From Magnetospirillum fulvum (GTDB taxonomy: Bacteria > Pseudomonadota > Alphaproteobacteria > Rhodospirillales > Magnetospirillaceae), in contig NZ_FNWO01000013.1 of assembly GCF_900108475.1 (NCBI RefSeq), positions 1 to 64,000 of the forward strand: DNA of 64,000 bases, read 5' to 3'. Below, piece after piece: positions 8,083 through 16,657 of the stretch. The translations under genes and the position numbers were made by a program. The notes beneath the pieces were generated by a model. That model saw only the letters and a list, made by a program, of their open reading frames with translations, had not been told where the DNA came from and searched no databases. Positions within the stretch are counted from its first letter, which is position 1; the number at the start of each line of letters is the position of its first letter.

Positions 8083-9081
8083 GTGAAGAGAGTCCTTGTC
8101 ACCGGAGCGGATGGATTCATCGGCTCGCATTTGACCGAAGCTCTAGTGCGCAACGGCTATGATGTTCGCGCCTTCGTGCTCTACAATTCGTTCAACAGCT
8201 GGGGCTGGCTTGATCGCTGCGCCCCTGACGTCAAAGGCTCGTTCGAGGTTTTCGCCGGTGACGTCCGCGATCCGCACGGCGTCCGCGCCGCGATGCAGGG
8301 ATGCGATGCGGTCTTGCATTTGGCCGCGCTGATTGCGATCCCCTATTCGTATCACTCGCCCGATACCTACGTTGATACGAACATCAAGGGCACCCTCAAC
8401 GTCGTTCAGGCGGCGCGAGAGCTTGGCATCACCAAAGTGATCCACACCTCCACCAGCGAGGTTTACGGCACCGCCCGCTTCGTGCCGATCACCGAAGAAC
8501 ACCCGCTGCAAGGCCAGTCGCCCTACTCTGCGACCAAGATCGGCGCGGACCAGATTGCCCTGTCGTTCTTCGCCGCCTTCGGCACGCCGGTAACCGTGAT
8601 CCGCCCTTTCAACACCTTCGGACCGCGCCAGTCCGCGCGAGCGGTGATCCCCACCATCATCACCCAGATCGCCAACGGCGCGCGGAAGATCAAGCTCGGC
8701 TCGCTCCATCCCACGCGCGACTTCAATTATGTGGCCGACACGGTGGGCGGGTTCCTGGCCGCGTTGGCGGCGGAGCGTGGTGCGGGCGAGGTCATCAACC
8801 TCGGCAGCAATTACGAAATCTCGATCGGCGACACCGCCAAAACCATCGCCGAGGTGATGGGAGCGGAAATCGAGATCGTTACCGACGACGTGCGGCTGCG
8901 CCCGGAGAAAAGCGAGGTCGAGCGCCTGTGGGCCTGCAATGCCAAGGCGAAGGACTTGCTCGGCTGGCAGCCCGCGTTTGGCGGCCTCGACGGGTTCCGG
9001 CGGGGCTTGGCGGAAACCGTTTCCTGGTTCTCCGATTCCGAGAACCTGAAATCCTACAAAGCCGATATCTACAACATATAG
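8083..9081 (+). CDS. legB: NAD-dependent nucleotide-sugar 4,6-dehydratase, LegB type
   Basis: First enzyme of legionaminic-acid synthesis: it converts a nucleotide-linked GlcNAc (GDP-linked in Campylobacter) to the 4-keto-6-deoxy sugar. The 332 residues form an extended SDR with the NAD motif VTGADGFIGSH (7-16), the dehydratase-like TSTSEVYG (122-129) and YxxxK at Y148/K152. The phrase AFVLYNSFNSWGWLD is characteristic of the LegB subgroup. The GTG at 8083 is chosen because it opens the Rossmann fold directly and AGGTAGGG lies 8 nt upstream; the frame extends further up to 7975 across the ops site without support. The next gene encodes the matching aminotransferase. Confidence 0.9.
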   Translation: MKRVLVTGADGFIGSHLTEALVRNGYDVRAFVLYNSFNSWGWLDRCAPDVKGSFEVFAGDVRDPHGVRAAMQGCDAVLHLAALIAIPYSYHSPDTYVDTNIKGTLNVVQAARELGITKVIHTSTSEVYGTARFVPITEEHPLQGQSPYSATKIGADQIALSFFAAFGTPVTVIRPFNTFGPRQSARAVIPTIITQIANGARKIKLGSLHPTRDFNYVADTVGGFLAALAAERGAGEVINLGSNYEISIGDTAKTIAEVMGAEIEIVTDDVRLRPEKSEVERLWACNAKAKDLLGWQPAFGGLDGFRRGLAETVSWFSDSENLKSYKADIYNI

Positions 9082-9093
9082 CTGCCTGCCGAC

Positions 9094-10275
9094 ATGAACG
9101 CCCCCCTCCCCCTCGCCGCACAGATCGTCGCGGTCTTGCGCGATGTCACCGGCCCCGGATCGGTGCCCCTGCACGCCCCCCGGTTCTCGGGCAATGAGCT
9201 TGCCTATGTTCAGGAGTGCATCGACACCACCTTCGTCTCATCGGTCGGCAAATTCGTCGATCGCTTCGAAGCGGACCTTGCCGCCTTTACCGGTGCCGGT
9301 CACGCCATCGCGGTGGTCAATGGGACGGCCGCCCTCCACGCCGCAATGCTGCTCGCCGGGGTGCAGCCGGGCGATGAAGTGATCGTTCCCGCGCTAACCT
9401 TTGTCGCCACCGCCAACGCCGTTGCTCATTGCGGCGCGGTGCCGCACTTCGCCGATTCGAGCGAGGCCACCCTGGGACTCGACCCCGTGGCGCTCGGGGC
9501 TCATCTCGCCGAAATCGCCGAAATCCGTGACGATGTCTGCGTTAACCGCACCACCGGCCGGGTCATTCGTGCCCTGGTGCCGATGCACGCCTTCGGCCAT
9601 CCCATCGACATTGCCGCCACGGTCGAGCTGGCGCGGACATGGCATCTGGTCCTGGTCGAAGACGCGGCGGAATCCCTGGGCAGCACGGTCGGCGGACGCC
9701 ACACCGGCACCTTCGGCCGCATGGGCACCTTGAGCTTCAACGGCAACAAGACGATCACCACCGGCGGCGGCGGGGCCATCCTCACCAACGATCCGGAGCT
9801 TGCCAAGCGCGCCAAGCATCTCACCACCACGGCAAAGCAACCGCACCGGTGGGAATTCCGGCATGATTATGTTGCTTATAATTACCGCCTCCCCAACCTC
9901 AACGCGGCGCTCGGCTGTGCCCAGTTGGAGCAACTGCCGACATTCCTTGCCGAAAAGCGCCGCTTGTTCGAGAAGTACCGCGCCGGGTTCGAGGGAATGA
10001 CCGGGGTCAGACTGTTTGCCGAGCCCGCAGGATGTCGCAGCAATTATTGGCTGCAAACCTTGATCCTGGACGACGACCGCGCCGGGGAGCGGGACACGAT
10101 TCTGGCCGCGACCAACGATGCGGGTCTGATGACCCGTCCGGCATGGACCTTGATGCATCGGTTGCCCGCATTCGAGACCTGCCCGCGCATGGCCTTGCCG
10201 GTCGCACAATCCCTGGAACGCCGGATCATCAACATCCCGAGCAGCGCCATCCTTGGCTCGAGCGGGGCCGCGTGA
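9094..10275 (+). CDS. legC: PLP-dependent sugar 4-aminotransferase, LegC type
   Basis: It transfers an amino group to C4 of the keto-sugar made by LegB. The 393-residue protein belongs to the DegT/DnrJ/EryC1/StrS family: VVNGTAALHAAML near 75-87 forms the phosphate-binding region, D190 in LVEDAAESLG contacts the PLP nitrogen, and K219 in SFNGNKTITTGGGG is the Schiff-base lysine. It starts 12 bp after legB and its stop overlaps the GTG of the acetyltransferase gene (GTGA), indicating coupled translation. Confidence 0.9.
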   Translation: MNAPLPLAAQIVAVLRDVTGPGSVPLHAPRFSGNELAYVQECIDTTFVSSVGKFVDRFEADLAAFTGAGHAIAVVNGTAALHAAMLLAGVQPGDEVIVPALTFVATANAVAHCGAVPHFADSSEATLGLDPVALGAHLAEIAEIRDDVCVNRTTGRVIRALVPMHAFGHPIDIAATVELARTWHLVLVEDAAESLGSTVGGRHTGTFGRMGTLSFNGNKTITTGGGGAILTNDPELAKRAKHLTTTAKQPHRWEFRHDYVAYNYRLPNLNAALGCAQLEQLPTFLAEKRRLFEKYRAGFEGMTGVRLFAEPAGCRSNYWLQTLILDDDRAGERDTILAATNDAGLMTRPAWTLMHRLPAFETCPRMALPVAQSLERRIINIPSSAILGSSGAA

Positions 10276-10904
10276 GCGGCGAGCCGTTACTCCTGATCGG
10301 TGCTGGCGGACATGCCCGGTCCTGCATCGACGCGATTGAGATGGGCGGGCGTTTCAGGATCGTCGGCTTGATCGGCACTGCGCCCGAGGTCGGGACCGAG
10401 GTTCTCGGTTACCCTGTTCTGGGGACCGACATCGACCTACCGCGTCTCGTCGCCCAGTTTCGCACTGCCGCGATCACTTTGGGGCAGATCAAATCGCCTG
10501 CGGCGCGGATGCGCCTGTTCTCTGCGGCTCTTGCGGCAGGAGCGGAACTTCCGGCGATCGTGTCGCCGCTGGCGCACGTCTCGCGTCATGCTGAACTGGG
10601 TGCGGGAACGATGGTTCTGCACCGCGCCGTGATCAATGCAGGCGCACGGATCGGCCGCAACGTCATCATCAACACCATGGCTCTGGTCGAACACGACGCC
10701 GAAATCGGCGATCATTGTCACATCGCCACCGCGGCCGTGATCAATGGTGGCGTCCGTATCGGCGCGGAGACCTTTATCGGCAGCAACGCCAGCATCCGCC
10801 AAGAAATACAGGTGGGAACCGGCTGTGTCATCGGCATGGGGCAGCGGGTTGTCACCGATTGTGCCGATGGTGAATGGTTGCCTCCGGGACGGAGGCCATC
10901 ATGA
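10272..10904 (+). CDS. Sugar O/N-acetyltransferase, NeuD/PglD family (LegH role)
   Basis: The 210-residue protein begins with a short Rossmann-like half (LLLIGAGGHARSCIDAIE) that binds the sugar nucleotide, followed by a left-handed beta-helix of hexapeptide repeats from about residue 95 (GAGTMVLHRAVINAGARIG and on), where acetyl-CoA binds between subunits. H139-type catalysis is plausible from VEHDAEIGDHCHI. In this context it should N-acetylate the 4-amino group made by LegC. GTG at 10272 overlaps the legC stop by 4 nt, and the stop overlaps the legI start by 4 nt (ATGA). Confidence 0.85.
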   Translation: MSGEPLLLIGAGGHARSCIDAIEMGGRFRIVGLIGTAPEVGTEVLGYPVLGTDIDLPRLVAQFRTAAITLGQIKSPAARMRLFSAALAAGAELPAIVSPLAHVSRHAELGAGTMVLHRAVINAGARIGRNVIINTMALVEHDAEIGDHCHIATAAVINGGVRIGAETFIGSNASIRQEIQVGTGCVIGMGQRVVTDCADGEWLPPGRRPS

Positions 10905-11902
10905 GCGTGATGATCATTGCCGAGGCAGGGGTCAACCACAATGGCGATCCCGAACTGGCGAAACGACTGATCGACGCGGCAAAGGCGGCAGGGGCCGATT
11001 ACGTCAAGTTTCAGACCTTCAAGGCGGAACGGCTGGTCACCCAGGGAGCCGCAAAGGCCGATTATCAGAAGAAGACCAGTGGCGCGGACGAAAGCCAGTT
11101 CGAGATGATCCGGCGCCTGGAATTGTCCGAGGCGACACATCGCGACCTGATTGCCCATTGCGCGGCACAGGGAATCGGCTTCCTGTCCACCGGCTTCGAT
11201 GTGGACAGCCTCGACATGCTGGCTGGGCTTGGTCTGCCGCTTGTCAAAATCCCCTCGGGCGAAATCACCAACCTCCCCTATCTGCGTCATGTCGGCAGCA
11301 TGGAATTGCCGGTGGTGCTGTCCACTGGGATGGCGACCCTGGCCGAGGTAGACGATGCGCTCGGTGTTCTGGAGGACGCAGGGGTGCCGCGTGACCGGAT
11401 CACGGTTTTGCATTGCACCACCGAATATCCGACCCCGATGGACGAGGTAAACCTGTCCGCCATGCTGACCCTGCGCGATGCATTTGGCGTGGCGGTCGGT
11501 TATTCCGACCATACCGAAGGGATCGAGATAGCGATCGCGGCGACGGCGCTCGGCGCATGCATCATCGAAAAGCACTTCACGCTCGACCGCAGCTTGCCGG
11601 GGCCCGATCATAAGGCAAGCCTGGAACCGGACGAGCTTGCCGCCATGGTCGCAGCGATCCGCAACATCGAGCGGGCGATGGGCGACGGGATCAAACGGCC
11701 TGGCCCGAGCGAAACCCGCAACCTGCCGATCGCACGCAAATCAATTGTCGCGGCCCGGCCGATCTCGGCGGGAGAGCCGCTCTCGGCCGAGAATATGACG
11801 GTCAAACGTCCGGGCAACGGACTCTCGCCCATGCGGTGGGACGACATGATCGGCCGGATTGCCAGCCGCGCCTATCAGCGTGATGAGGCGATCGAGCCAT
11901 GA
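10901..11902 (+). CDS. legI: N,N'-diacetyllegionaminate synthase (NeuB family)
   Basis: It condenses a 2,4-diacetamido-trideoxy-mannose with phosphoenolpyruvate to give the nine-carbon acid. The 333 residues comprise a TIM barrel with IIAEAGVNHNGD (5-16), KFQTFKAERLVT and HFTLDRSLPGPDH, followed by a C-terminal SAF/antifreeze-like domain (RKSIVAARPISAGEPLSAENMT onward) that closes the partner active site. GGACGGAGG ends 5 nt before ATG 10901, which fixes this start over the upstream ATG at 10874. Its stop overlaps the legG start. Confidence 0.92.
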   Translation: MSVMIIAEAGVNHNGDPELAKRLIDAAKAAGADYVKFQTFKAERLVTQGAAKADYQKKTSGADESQFEMIRRLELSEATHRDLIAHCAAQGIGFLSTGFDVDSLDMLAGLGLPLVKIPSGEITNLPYLRHVGSMELPVVLSTGMATLAEVDDALGVLEDAGVPRDRITVLHCTTEYPTPMDEVNLSAMLTLRDAFGVAVGYSDHTEGIEIAIAATALGACIIEKHFTLDRSLPGPDHKASLEPDELAAMVAAIRNIERAMGDGIKRPGPSETRNLPIARKSIVAARPISAGEPLSAENMTVKRPGNGLSPMRWDDMIGRIASRAYQRDEAIEP

Positions 11903-13071
11903 GCCGGAAAATCTGCGTCGTCACCGGAACCCGCGCCGAATACGGTCTGCTGCGGTGGCTGATGGAAGAGATCAAGGCTGCGCCGGGGCTGCATCTCCAG
12001 GTGATCGCCACCGGCATGCATCTTTCCCCCGAGTTCGGCCTGACCTACCGCGAGATCGAAGCGGACGGCTTTACCATCGACCGCAAGGTTGAAATGCTGA
12101 CCAGTTCCGACACGCCGGTCGGGATTGCCAAGTCGATGGGACTTGGAACGATCGGATTTGCCGACGCACTGGCCGACCTCGCCCCCGATATCCTGGTGGT
12201 GCTGGGCGATCGGTTCGAAATCTTCGCCGCGGTTGCCGCAGCCCTGGTCGCCCGCATCCCGGTCGCGCACCTTCATGGCGGCGAGAGAACGGAAGGCGCC
12301 GTCGATGAAGCCCTGCGCCACGCCATCACCAAAATGGCGCATCTGCACTTCGTGGCAACCGAAGAATACCGGACGCGCGTGATACAATTAGGCGAGCAAC
12401 CCGACCGGGTCTTTCTGGTTGGCGGGCTTGGCGTCGATGCCATCAAGAAGCAGACATTGCTGGACCGTCCCGCCCTGGAAGAGTCACTGGGATTTCGGTT
12501 TGGCCGACGGACCTTGCTGGTCACGTTCCATCCGGCAACACTGACCTTTTCATCTCCCGTTGATGAAATGAACGAGGTTCTGGCGGCACTGGACGACCTT
12601 GACGAGACCTCGCTGATCTTCACCATGCCAAACGCCGATGCGGGCGGCCGCGACTTGATCGGCCTCGTCGAGCGTTTCGTCGCCGACCGCCCCGGCACCA
12701 GAAAGGCGTTCACGTCTCTCGGGCTCTTGCGCTATTTGTCATGCCTAGCCCAAGTGGATGCCGTGGTTGGCAATTCCTCCAGCGGCCTGTTGGAGGCCCC
12801 AAGCTTTGGGATCGGGACGATCAACATTGGCGACCGCCAACGGGGGCGACTCTGCGCGACGAGCGTTATCTCCTGTGCTCCAGACCGGAATGCCATCGGC
12901 GGCGCCCTGGAGCGCCTGTATTCTCCCGAATTCCAAAATGGATTGAAGACCGTAATCAATCCGTATGGCGAAGGGGGAGCGGGAGCGAAAATCGTCTCGG
13001 TCCTGACGGACTTTCCACAGGATTTCCTGATGGAAAAAGCCTTCTATGACCTGCCCATGAGCCAGAATTAG
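11899..13071 (+). CDS. legG: Hydrolysing NDP-sugar 2-epimerase (NeuC family)
   Basis: It removes the nucleotide and inverts C2 of the diacetamido sugar, making the substrate of LegI. The 390-residue GT-B-fold protein starts KICVVTGTRAEYGLLRWLM, the standard NeuC/LegG signature, and continues with VVLGDRFEIFAAVAAA, AHLHGGERTEGAVDEALRH and the late VGNSSSGLLEAPSFG motif. ATG 11899 overlaps the previous stop (ATGA). Whether it uses a UDP- or GDP-sugar cannot be read from the sequence; the neighbouring PtmE-like gene favours GDP. Confidence 0.9.
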   Translation: MSRKICVVTGTRAEYGLLRWLMEEIKAAPGLHLQVIATGMHLSPEFGLTYREIEADGFTIDRKVEMLTSSDTPVGIAKSMGLGTIGFADALADLAPDILVVLGDRFEIFAAVAAALVARIPVAHLHGGERTEGAVDEALRHAITKMAHLHFVATEEYRTRVIQLGEQPDRVFLVGGLGVDAIKKQTLLDRPALEESLGFRFGRRTLLVTFHPATLTFSSPVDEMNEVLAALDDLDETSLIFTMPNADAGGRDLIGLVERFVADRPGTRKAFTSLGLLRYLSCLAQVDAVVGNSSSGLLEAPSFGIGTINIGDRQRGRLCATSVISCAPDRNAIGGALERLYSPEFQNGLKTVINPYGEGGAGAKIVSVLTDFPQDFLMEKAFYDLPMSQN

Positions 13072-13081
13072 CAGTGACATC

Positions 13082-14167
13082 ATGACCGTGCCCGAAACTC
13101 AAGACACCCATCGCGCCTTTCTGCCGCCCGACGCGACGGTCCGCGACGCGATCCGAAATTTCGAAGTCTCCGGTTTCCAAATCGTCCTTGTCACCACCGT
13201 GGAGGGCATCCTGATCGGCACGGTGACCGATGGCGATGTCCGCCGTGGTCTGCTGCGCGGGGCTCAGTTGGATACGCCGCTGGACGAGGTGATGAACCGT
13301 TCGCCGCGCACCGTGGCCCCGAATACCGACCGCATCACCTTGTTGCGGCGGATGAACGAACTCCAAATCCGCCAGATGCCGATCGTCGATGCCGAGGGAC
13401 ATGTCGTCGATCTGGCCGTGCTGGAACGCCTGATGCAGGTCGAGCATCAGGACAATTGGGTCGTGCTGATGGCCGGTGGACTGGGAACTCGATTGCGTCC
13501 GCTCACCGAGACCGTTCCCAAGCCAATGATTCCGGTGGGCGGGCGCCCCTTGCTCGAACACATTCTGGTCAATTTCGCGGCTCAGGGATTCTCCCGCTTC
13601 TTCCTGTCGGTCAATTACAAGGCCGATATGGTCAGCGGCCATTTCGGCGATGGCACCCGCTTCGATGTGCAAATCGATTATCTGCACGAGACGGAACGCA
13701 AGGGAACCGCTGGCTCGCTGTCGCTGCTGCCGGAGCGGCCGAGCAAACCCTTAATCGTCACCAACGGCGATCTGTTGACCGCAGTCGATTTACGCAGCCT
13801 GCTCGATTTCCACGCCACGCATGGTGGCATGGCCACCGTCTGCGTGCGCGATTATTCGTTCCAGATTCCCTTCGGCGTGGTCGAAACCGAGGCTCACCGA
13901 CTGCTTGGCATCACCGAGAAACCGGTCCATCACCAGTTCGTCAATGCCGGGATTTACGTCCTTGCCCCCGAGGCTTTGGACCATATTCCCTCCGGTCGTA
14001 TGTTCGACATGACCGACCTGTTGCAGTCGCTCCTGGACCAGGGAGAGCCGGTGTCGGTTTTTCCCGTGCACGAATACTGGCTGGACATCGGGCAGATGAC
14101 GGATTTGGAACGGGCGCGACAAGACTATGAATCCATATTCCCTCAATCCGAGGGACTTGCGAGGTGA
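13082..14167 (+). CDS. ptmE: CBS-domain sugar-1-phosphate nucleotidyltransferase (PtmE-like)
   Basis: The 361-residue protein has an N-terminal pair of CBS domains (about 10-120; VSGFQIVLVTTVEGILIGTV) fused to an NTP-transferase domain with VVLMAGGLGTRLRPLTETVPKP (written here in part) near 128-150. This fusion is the architecture of Campylobacter PtmE, reported to make GDP-glucosamine and so feed the GDP-linked legionaminic-acid route. CBS pairs commonly bind adenine nucleotides, suggesting allosteric control. The spacing from legG is 10 bp with no clear Shine-Dalgarno, so translation may depend on reinitiation. Confidence 0.85.
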   Translation: MTVPETQDTHRAFLPPDATVRDAIRNFEVSGFQIVLVTTVEGILIGTVTDGDVRRGLLRGAQLDTPLDEVMNRSPRTVAPNTDRITLLRRMNELQIRQMPIVDAEGHVVDLAVLERLMQVEHQDNWVVLMAGGLGTRLRPLTETVPKPMIPVGGRPLLEHILVNFAAQGFSRFFLSVNYKADMVSGHFGDGTRFDVQIDYLHETERKGTAGSLSLLPERPSKPLIVTNGDLLTAVDLRSLLDFHATHGGMATVCVRDYSFQIPFGVVETEAHRLLGITEKPVHHQFVNAGIYVLAPEALDHIPSGRMFDMTDLLQSLLDQGEPVSVFPVHEYWLDIGQMTDLERARQDYESIFPQSEGLAR

Positions 14168-14898
14168 AACGTCTCGCCGTCATTCCGGCGCGGGGCGGGT
14201 CCAAAGGAATCCCCCGTAAGAATCTGGCTCGGATTGGCGGACATCCCCTTCTGACATGGACGGTGGCTGCGGCCTTGGAGAGCGGCTGCCTCGATCGGGT
14301 GATTGTCAGTACCGACGATACTGAAATTGCGGCTGTGGCCAGGGACGCCGGAGCCGAGGTTCCGTTTTTGCGTCCCGCCGAGCTTGCCCGCGACGACACA
14401 CCGAGTCTGGCGGTGGTCACGCATATGGTCGCAGCTCTTGCCGCCCAGGGATGGGAGGCAGAGATGATTACTCTGTTGCAGCCAACCTCGCCGTTCCGGA
14501 CCGGAGCCGATATCCGCGCCTGCCACGAGCTTCGGCTCCAGAACGAAGCCAGCGCGGCGGTATCGGTTGTCGAATGCGAGGCCCATCCCGCCTGGGCCTT
14601 CGTCCAAGACGAAGCGGGACGATTACACCCTTTTCTCCCGGGGCCGATGCCGACCAGACGTCAAGACTTGCCGCCGGCCTTCCGTCCCAATGGGGCTATT
14701 TTTATGGTGACACGCGAGCGTCTTGACGGGGGGGCGACGTTTTATGGCCCGGACACGCTGGCTTACGTGATGCCACCGGAGCGGTCTATCGATATTGATA
14801 CGCCCTGGGACCTCCATTTGGCTCGGTTACTTGCCGCCGACGCCATCCAGGCCGGTGAAAGTCCCTCGCGCGAAACGGCGATCCGTTTCGAACCATAG
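14164..14898 (+). CDS. CMP-nonulosonate cytidylyltransferase 1 (NeuA/LegF family)
   Basis: It activates a nonulosonic acid with CTP to the CMP sugar used by glycosyltransferases. The 244-residue protein begins with the CTP-binding IPARGGSKGIPRKNL, then LQPTSPFRT and the closing ERSIDIDTPWDL motif with metal-binding acids. GTG 14164 overlaps the ptmE stop by 4 nt. It is closer to the third cytidylyltransferase at 30996 (long identical stretches such as IPARGGSKGIPRKN) than to the second at 15950. It may be the LegF of this pathway, or the PtmB-like copy at 15950 may be. Confidence 0.9.
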   Translation: MKRLAVIPARGGSKGIPRKNLARIGGHPLLTWTVAAALESGCLDRVIVSTDDTEIAAVARDAGAEVPFLRPAELARDDTPSLAVVTHMVAALAAQGWEAEMITLLQPTSPFRTGADIRACHELRLQNEASAAVSVVECEAHPAWAFVQDEAGRLHPFLPGPMPTRRQDLPPAFRPNGAIFMVTRERLDGGATFYGPDTLAYVMPPERSIDIDTPWDLHLARLLAADAIQAGESPSRETAIRFEP

Positions 14899-14907
14899 GT
14901 ATCTCCG

Positions 14908-15042
14908 ATGAAAATAAGCCTTATCCGCCCGCCGGTCGATCTGGCCCCTTTTGCACTTCCCCCTCGTCCCGAGGTGTTGAACAGGCTGCCCATGGATCTG
15001 GAACGAGCGCGCGCCGAATTCGATCCGGTGTTTGAGCCTTGA
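14908..15042 (+). CDS. Hypothetical 44-residue protein
   Basis: A short frame, MKISLIRPPVDLAPFALPPR followed by 24 further residues ending DPVFEP, fills the gap between the cytidylyltransferase and the oxidoreductase gene. Its TGA overlaps the TTG start of the next gene (TTGA), which is the coupling style of this operon. It is proline-rich at the start with an amphipathic tail, and has no signal peptide or family I recognise. It might be a small partner protein, a coupling leader, or a remnant of a larger gene. Confidence 0.5.
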   Translation: MKISLIRPPVDLAPFALPPRPEVLNRLPMDLERARAEFDPVFEP

Positions 15043-15956
15043 CGCAGGCATTGATCGTTGGGTTGGGCTCGATTGGCTCTCGTCATGTCCGGTTGTTGCG
15101 AGAGGCCGGATGCGACGTTGCCATGGTCAGTCGCCGCCCGCACGTCGAGATGCGCTGCTTTCTCACATTGCATCAAGCCCTTGAGGCGACCCAGCCGGAC
15201 TATGTCGTCATCGCGACCGAAACGGCCGCCCATATCGACAGCCTTTTAAATCTCGTCGAAGCCCAATATGACGGCCGCGTTCTGATCGAAAAACCTCTGG
15301 ATGTGTTCCATCGAAAGCTGCCAGAGAACCGTTTCCGTCTTGCCGCTGTTGCCTATAATCTGCGGTTTCACCCGCTCCTCGCGGCGCTCAAAAATGCCTT
15401 GCGGGGACAGAACGTCATTTCGGCACAGATCTATTGTGGCCAGTATCTGCCCGATTGGCGTCCCGGAACAGATTATCGGCACTCCTATTCATCCCAAACC
15501 GCCTTGGGGGGAGGAGTCCTGCGCGACCTAAGTCACGAACTGGACTACCTCCTATGGCTGTTCGGAGCCTGTGAACGTGTCGCTGCCATTGGGGGAAAGA
15601 ACGGACCGCTTGATATCAGAAGCGACGACAGTTGGGGAATGCTGATGAGCTTGGCCAATTGCCCGATCGCCACGGTCCAGATCAATTACCTAGATCGCCC
15701 CGGCCGCCGAGAGATCGTCGTCAATACGGCCGAACACACCTATGCCGCCGATTTAAGTCAGGGGAAATTGGTGACAGATGGTGTTCCGACCAACATCGCC
15801 TGTGAGCGGGACGAAACCTATCGCCTCCAGCACCGCGCCATGCTGAGCGACGACGCTCAGCCATCGCTGTGCACGCTGGAGCAAGGGGAAGCCGTGATGA
15901 AATTGATTTCGGCGGTCGAACAGGCCGCCGCAACTGGCCAGTGGGTGCTATGTTGA
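15039..15956 (+). CDS. Gfo/Idh/MocA-family oxidoreductase (PtmF position)
   Basis: The 305-residue protein has an N-terminal Rossmann domain (ALIVGLGSIGSRHVRLLREAG) and the EKPLD motif (about residues 89-93) whose lysine is catalytic in this family, then an alpha/beta substrate domain (GGGVLRDLSHELDYLLWLFG, with a catalytic-type histidine). It should use NAD(P) to oxidise or reduce a sugar. It lies between ptmE and a PtmB-like cytidylyltransferase, the position I associate with ptmF in Campylobacter. The TTG start at 15039 is favoured because it gives the complete Rossmann start and overlaps the small upstream frame. Confidence 0.82.
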   Translation: MTQALIVGLGSIGSRHVRLLREAGCDVAMVSRRPHVEMRCFLTLHQALEATQPDYVVIATETAAHIDSLLNLVEAQYDGRVLIEKPLDVFHRKLPENRFRLAAVAYNLRFHPLLAALKNALRGQNVISAQIYCGQYLPDWRPGTDYRHSYSSQTALGGGVLRDLSHELDYLLWLFGACERVAAIGGKNGPLDIRSDDSWGMLMSLANCPIATVQINYLDRPGRREIVVNTAEHTYAADLSQGKLVTDGVPTNIACERDETYRLQHRAMLSDDAQPSLCTLEQGEAVMKLISAVEQAAATGQWVLC

Positions 15957-16654
15957 GCCTTCTTTGTACGATCTGCGCTCGCGGCGGATCGAAAGGGGTC
16001 AAAGGGAAAAACTTGCGCCCCCTTCTCGGGAAACCGATGATCGCCCACTCCATCGCACAGGCCAGAGCCTCTGGCTTGTTTTCTCAGATCGCGATCAGCA
16101 GCGATTCAGAAGAGATTTTGGCGGTAGGGAAAGAATGGGGGGCGGACGTTTTGGTGCACCGTCCAGACGATCTCGCAAGCGACACCGCCCCCAAGATTCC
16201 CGCGATCCGACACTGCCTTGAACAAGCCGAAGCGATCCTGGGCCAACGCTTTGATATCTTCGTCGATCTGGATGCCACATCACCGCTGCGGCTGCCGGAG
16301 GATATCGTCGGAGCGGTGGATCTGCTGCGGAGCAGTGGTGCCCCCAATGTCATTACGGGTGCCAAAGCCCGACGCTCGCCATATTTCAATCTCGTCGAAC
16401 AGACGTCGGACGGAACCGTTAAACTTTCCAAGACATTGGAAACCCATATCACCCGAAGGCAAGATAGCCCACGATGCTATGACATGAATGCTTCGATCTA
16501 CGCCTGGAATAGAGACGCTTTTCTTTCTAATCCCGCCGTATTTTACCCAGAAACACGCCTCTATGAAATGCCAGAAGATCGATCCATTGATGTCGATAGC
16601 GAGTTGGACTTCGAAATGGTGAGTTTTTTGATGGCACGCCGAGGTAGGAATTGA
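15950..16654 (+). CDS. CMP-nonulosonate cytidylyltransferase 2 (PtmB-like)
   Basis: The 234-residue protein begins LCTICARGGSKGVKGKNL, the nucleotide-binding loop of CMP-sugar synthetases, with FVDLDATSPLRLPEDI and the closing DRSIDVDSELDFEM. Its loop (KGVKGKN instead of KGIPRKN) separates it from the two NeuA-like copies in this locus. ATG 15950 overlaps the end of the oxidoreductase gene by 7 nt. Between a Gfo/Idh gene and an SDR gene it occupies the ptmB (legF) slot of the Campylobacter locus, so it is the best positional candidate for CMP-legionaminate synthetase. Confidence 0.85.
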   Translation: MLSLLCTICARGGSKGVKGKNLRPLLGKPMIAHSIAQARASGLFSQIAISSDSEEILAVGKEWGADVLVHRPDDLASDTAPKIPAIRHCLEQAEAILGQRFDIFVDLDATSPLRLPEDIVGAVDLLRSSGAPNVITGAKARRSPYFNLVEQTSDGTVKLSKTLETHITRRQDSPRCYDMNASIYAWNRDAFLSNPAVFYPETRLYEMPEDRSIDVDSELDFEMVSFLMARRGRN

Positions 16655-16657
16655 TGC

